DNA from: Methylomonas sp. LW13 | Lineage (GTDB): Bacteria > Pseudomonadota > Gammaproteobacteria > Methylococcales > Methylomonadaceae | DNA length: 64,000 bases | Direction: 5' to 3' | Assembly: GCF_016865255.1 (NCBI RefSeq) | Contig: NZ_CP033381.1 | Coordinates: 3,844,001-3,908,000 of the forward strand | Part shown: positions 61,176 to 64,000 of the stretch, piece after piece | Layout: every line of letters begins with the position of its first letter | How positions within the stretch are numbered: position 1 is the first letter of the stretch | Made by a program: the position numbers and the translations under genes | The notes under the pieces: model-generated | Databases searched by the model: none | Seen by the model: the letters and a program-made list of their open reading frames with translations, nothing else | What the model was told of the DNA's origin: nothing

Positions 61176-61721
61176 ATGACTAACCAACAGATTATCGCCG
61201 CTACGCAGGCTTGGCTAAAAACTTTTGTTATTGAATACAATATTTGCCCGTTTGCCCGCCGCGAGCAGGAGAAAGGCAGTATTCGCTATCAGGTCGTGTC
61301 GAGCAACAGCATTGAGGATAGCCTGGAAGCGGTCATTGCCGAGTGCGTGCATCTCGATTCCGAGCCCGATACAGAAACCACCTTGCTGATATTTAATGAG
61401 GCGTTTGCCGACTTCGAAGATTTCCTGGATTTGCTGGCTATCGCCGAGCAATTGCTGATTGATCAAGGCTACGAAGGCATCTACCAATTGGCTAGTTTTC
61501 ACCCGGACTATTGCTTTGCGCAAACGCCGACAAACGACCCCAGCAATTACACCAACCGTTCCCCCTACCCCATGCTGCATCTGATTCGCGAAGACAGCAT
61601 CGAAAAAGCCGTCGCCAGCCATCCCGACCCGGAGGGTATTCCAGACCGAAATATTGCGCTGACCCGCGAATTGGGTCTGGAAAAATTGCGGGCGATTGTC
61701 AATGCCTGCTACCAACAGTAG
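61176..61721 (+). CDS. DUF1415 protein
   Basis: A 181-residue cytoplasmic protein of the DUF1415 family, function unknown. Recognised by WLKTFVIEYNICPFARREQE, QLASFHPDYCFAQT, DPSNYTNRSPYPMLHLIRED and HPDPEGIPDRNI. The start at 61176 fits the family N-terminus, but no ribosome binding site precedes it and the divergent nuclease gene starts 14 bp away. Confidence 0.88.
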   Translation: MTNQQIIAATQAWLKTFVIEYNICPFARREQEKGSIRYQVVSSNSIEDSLEAVIAECVHLDSEPDTETTLLIFNEAFADFEDFLDLLAIAEQLLIDQGYEGIYQLASFHPDYCFAQTPTNDPSNYTNRSPYPMLHLIREDSIEKAVASHPDPEGIPDRNIALTRELGLEKLRAIVNACYQQ

Positions 61722-61836
61722 CGAAAACCTTTACCCGTATGCGTTCGGTTTTCTCGTTTCAAGATTAGCCGAGTTCTGATATGGCAAGGCGGCGCAAAAT
61801 AAGTCTTTCGAATTGTTGTTACGTCAGGATTGCATA

Positions 61837-61895
61837 GAGCCGTTCACGAGGGAACTCGACTCGCGCCGGTTTATGCGCGGCCATCTCAGCGGCTC
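61837..61895 (+). other. Possible three-way-junction RNA structure in a 5' leader
   Basis: Outer stem GAGCCG (61837-61842) / CGGCTC (61890-61895) encloses hairpin CGAG-GGAA-CTCG (61847-61858) with a GNRA tetraloop. A second stem TCGCGC (61861-61866) / GCGCGG (61875-61880) lies inside it too. A CTCA-CTT-TGAG hairpin overlaps its 3' strand. It lies about 70 bases before the sensor kinase start. The layout could be a leader element, but stems of 4-6 bp can arise by chance. It is too short for the c-di-GMP-I riboswitch. Confidence 0.3.
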
Positions 61896-61962
61896 ACTTT
61901 GAGTCCTCGGCTTTTTAGCAATTGCCGAATTTAGGTGATAATTTATAGCCGGGAGTGGGCAC

Positions 61963-64000
61963 ATGAAACAACGTTTTCCAAGAATATCGGCATTTGGGTT
62001 GGCAATCGCCGCTGGCTTGGTCGGTATCTTGGGATTTGTGGCGCTGATGGGCTTGAGCCTGCAGCAAGAGCGCGATAACCACATGGAGCACGCGCGTATC
62101 GAAACAGCAAATATCGCTCTGGTTCTGGAGGGGCATGCGCTGGCCACCCTACAAAAAATCGATCTGATTCTGAAAGATATTCAGGGGCATATTCGACCCG
62201 AGGACATGCGCAGCAGCCAATTCGATAACTCCGTTGAAAACCATGCTATGCAAGCCTTACTGCAGGAAAAGGCCGACGATATTCAGCAAGCGGCGGTGAT
62301 CGAGATCGGCGGAATCCAGATATTCAATACCAACGGCGATTGTATCTACAGTTCTATCGATGCTCAGCCAGCCATCAATGTCGCCGACAAAGAAAGCTTT
62401 CAATTTCATAGGGATCATCGCCAGACTGGCTTACACATTTCCCCGCCGGAAATATCACGTACTCTGGGCATCTGGCATAGCTCCCTGACCCGGCGTATCG
62501 ATTTTCCCGATGGCGGCTTTGCCGGATACGTTAACGTCATCGTGCAATTGAGTTCGTTCGAAAGTTTTTACGCGACGTTGAACCTTGGCGAACACGGCGC
62601 GGTGTTACTCCGCGACGAACAGATGAGGCTTTGGGCTCGCCATCCGCATCTGGAAGCCAATCTAGGCAAAACCATGCCTAACCACCCCCTGCACCAATAC
62701 ATCGCCCAGGGTATGACCCACGGCTCCTATCTACAGCCCGGCCCGGGCGATGGCGTCAAACGCCTCTATAGTTTTCGACGGGTCGGCGATTATCCTTTGT
62801 ACGTGCTGGCCGCCATCGCCGAACAGGATTATCTGGCCGAGTGGTGGAAACATCTGGCCTGGTACCGTACGGCCGGACTCGTCATCTTGATTGCTTCGTT
62901 AGTGTTAGCCTTGGTTGCACGGCACAGCCGTTTGAAATGGCAGAACAACGAAAGAAATTACCGCTACATTATCGAGAATGCACCGGTCGGCATTTTTCAG
63001 AGAAATTTTGCAGGTCAGTTTAGCTTTCTGAATCTCACTTTGGCACGCCAATTGGATTGCGACTCCGTCGATACCTTTCTGCAACATTATGTGCCGGCCG
63101 AGAAGCTGTGGGCCGATCTCGATCAATTGAAGTTGTTTTATCAGTTGCTGCAGACAAATAAAGAGGTACGCGGCTTTGAAGCGCAAGCGGTGCTCGTAAC
63201 CGGGCAAACTAAATGGTTCTCGATGTCCGCTTATCTGGATGAAGAAAACGGACAGATCAACGGTTTTACGCTTGACATTACCGAACGTAAGCAAGTCGAA
63301 GAGCAGCTAAAAACATCGGAAGAGCGTCTGCGCTTGACGATGGATGTGGCGCAAATCGGCATTTTCGATTGGGACGTCAAAAAGGACAGTTTCGAGATGT
63401 CACCGATTTATTTCACGATGCTAGGCTATCAAGCAAAACCCGGCCCCGGTGATCGTAACGAATGGCTGGAGCGCCTCCATCCCGACGACAGAGCCGGCAT
63501 CGCCGAAAAAATTGCGGCCGTACTGTCGAAACGCGCCAATGCCTACAGTTACGAAGCCAGGATGCGCCATGCCAACGGCAGCTATCGCTGGATCAGTGTT
63601 AAAGCATTCTGCGTGCAGCGCGGCGAAGACGGCATGGTTAGCCGTATCCTGGGCATACGTATGGACATCACCGACAGCAAACGGTACGAAGTCGAATTGG
63701 AGCACTACAAAAATCATCTCGAACACCTAGTAAACGAGCGCACGACGGAGTTGTTGGACGCCAGGAAACAAGCCGAAAGTGCCAATCTGGCCAAATCCGA
63801 TTTCTTAGCGAACATGAGCCACGAGATACGTACCCCGATGAACGCCATCATCGGCCTGACGCAACTGGCACTGGATACCGAGCTGAACCGGAAGCAACAC
63901 GATTACCTCAGCAAGGTATTGAATTCATCGCGAGCCTTGCTGGGTATTCTGAATGACATTCTCGATTACTCAAAAATCGAAGCCGGGCGCATAGACATTG
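61963..64000 (+). CDS. Membrane sensor histidine kinase (Cache-like, PAS x2, HisKA; 3' end cut)
   Basis: The first 679 residues of a large kinase that runs past the window end. Two helices (about 9-31 and 305-325) flank a periplasmic sensor of about 270 residues of the double-Cache type, with [20 protein letters not shown] and [15 protein letters not shown]. Two PAS/PAC domains follow (about 330-445 and 450-570), then a coiled coil and the HisKA phospho-accepting His620 in [14 protein letters not shown]. The ATPase and any receiver are outside. The ATG at 61963 follows GGGAG at good spacing. Close paralogy to the HisKA part of the 14.4 kb hybrid kinase is visible. Confidence 0.92.
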   Translation, partial: MKQRFPRISAFGLAIAAGLVGILGFVALMGLSLQQERDNHMEHARIETANIALVLEGHALATLQKIDLILKDIQGHIRPEDMRSSQFDNSVENHAMQALLQEKADDIQQAAVIEIGGIQIFNTNGDCIYSSIDAQPAINVADKESFQFHRDHRQTGLHISPPEISRTLGIWHSSLTRRIDFPDGGFAGYVNVIVQLSSFESFYATLNLGEHGAVLLRDEQMRLWARHPHLEANLGKTMPNHPLHQYIAQGMTHGSYLQPGPGDGVKRLYSFRRVGDYPLYVLAAIAEQDYLAEWWKHLAWYRTAGLVILIASLVLALVARHSRLKWQNNERNYRYIIENAPVGIFQRNFAGQFSFLNLTLARQLDCDSVDTFLQHYVPAEKLWADLDQLKLFYQLLQTNKEVRGFEAQAVLVTGQTKWFSMSAYLDEENGQINGFTLDITERKQVEEQLKTSEERLRLTMDVAQIGIFDWDVKKDSFEMSPIYFTMLGYQAKPGPGDRNEWLERLHPDDRAGIAEKIAAVLSKRANAYSYEARMRHANGSYRWISVKAFCVQRGEDGMVSRILGIRMDITDSKRYEVELEHYKNHLEHLVNERTTELLDARKQAESANLAKSDFLANMSHEIRTPMNAIIGLTQLALDTELNRKQHDYLSKVLNSSRALLGILNDILDYSKIEAGRIDI

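Overview
The window is ordinary chromosome of a Gram-negative gammaproteobacterium. The gene orders lptD | amgK-murU, smc-zipA, lepA-lepB-rnc-era-recO-pdxJ, yajC-secD, pilW-hisS-yfgM-bamB-der and efp with epmA/epmB are gammaproteobacterial. The free-living style (AmgK/MurU peptidoglycan recycling, NhaD, HemJ, very many PAS/GGDEF signalling proteins) would fit a Methylococcales methanotroph such as Methylomonas. That placement is an impression from memory, and no methane-oxidation gene lies in the window. I saw no rRNA, tRNA, CRISPR array, insertion sequence or prophage.

Layout. 0-4.7 kb: envelope genes (lptD cut by the window start, amgK-murU, hemJ, a DUF4124 protein). 4.8-7.6 kb: a three-gene lipid A-type glycosylation set (LAB_N protein, DPM1-like GT2, ArnT-like GT39). 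7.8-11.1 kb: pyrC, fmdB, aspS. 11.4-14.3 kb: a small unknown gene, then EF-P with both beta-lysylation enzymes. 14.4-19.4 kb: a hybrid kinase with a C-terminal Hpt followed by a REC-GGDEF protein, an apparently complete phosphorelay into c-di-GMP. 19.5-21.1 kb: a TauE/UreH_2-like membrane protein and a sigma-54 activator without a sensor domain. 21.2-32.4 kb: a long minus-strand run from smc down to a PP2C phosphatase that occupies the place where acpS is often found. 32.8-36.5 kb: NhaD antiporter with a short KdpD-like/KdpE-like two-component pair and no Kdp pump. 36.7-48.8 kb: mainly housekeeping (queF, psd, yajC-secD without secF, ndk, rlmN, pilW, hisS, yfgM, bamB, der, tpx). 48.9-51.7 kb: orphan and small envelope proteins. 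51.9-59.3 kb: a divergent signalling locus (Crp-like regulator plus PAS-GGDEF on one side, multi-PAS kinase plus FixJ-like regulator on the other). 59.4-61.7 kb: small unknowns, a secreted nuclease with an N-terminal DUF4124 module, and a DUF1415 protein. From 61.96 kb to the end: a membrane sensor kinase cut by the window edge.

The genes that most reward a closer look are the LAB_N/GT2/GT39 trio, the NhaD-KdpDE-like cluster, secD without an adjacent secF, the Hpt kinase/REC-GGDEF relay, the DUF4124-SNase-OB protein, and several small genes with good ribosome binding sites and terminators but no recognisable family. I found no clearly new defence or mobile system here.
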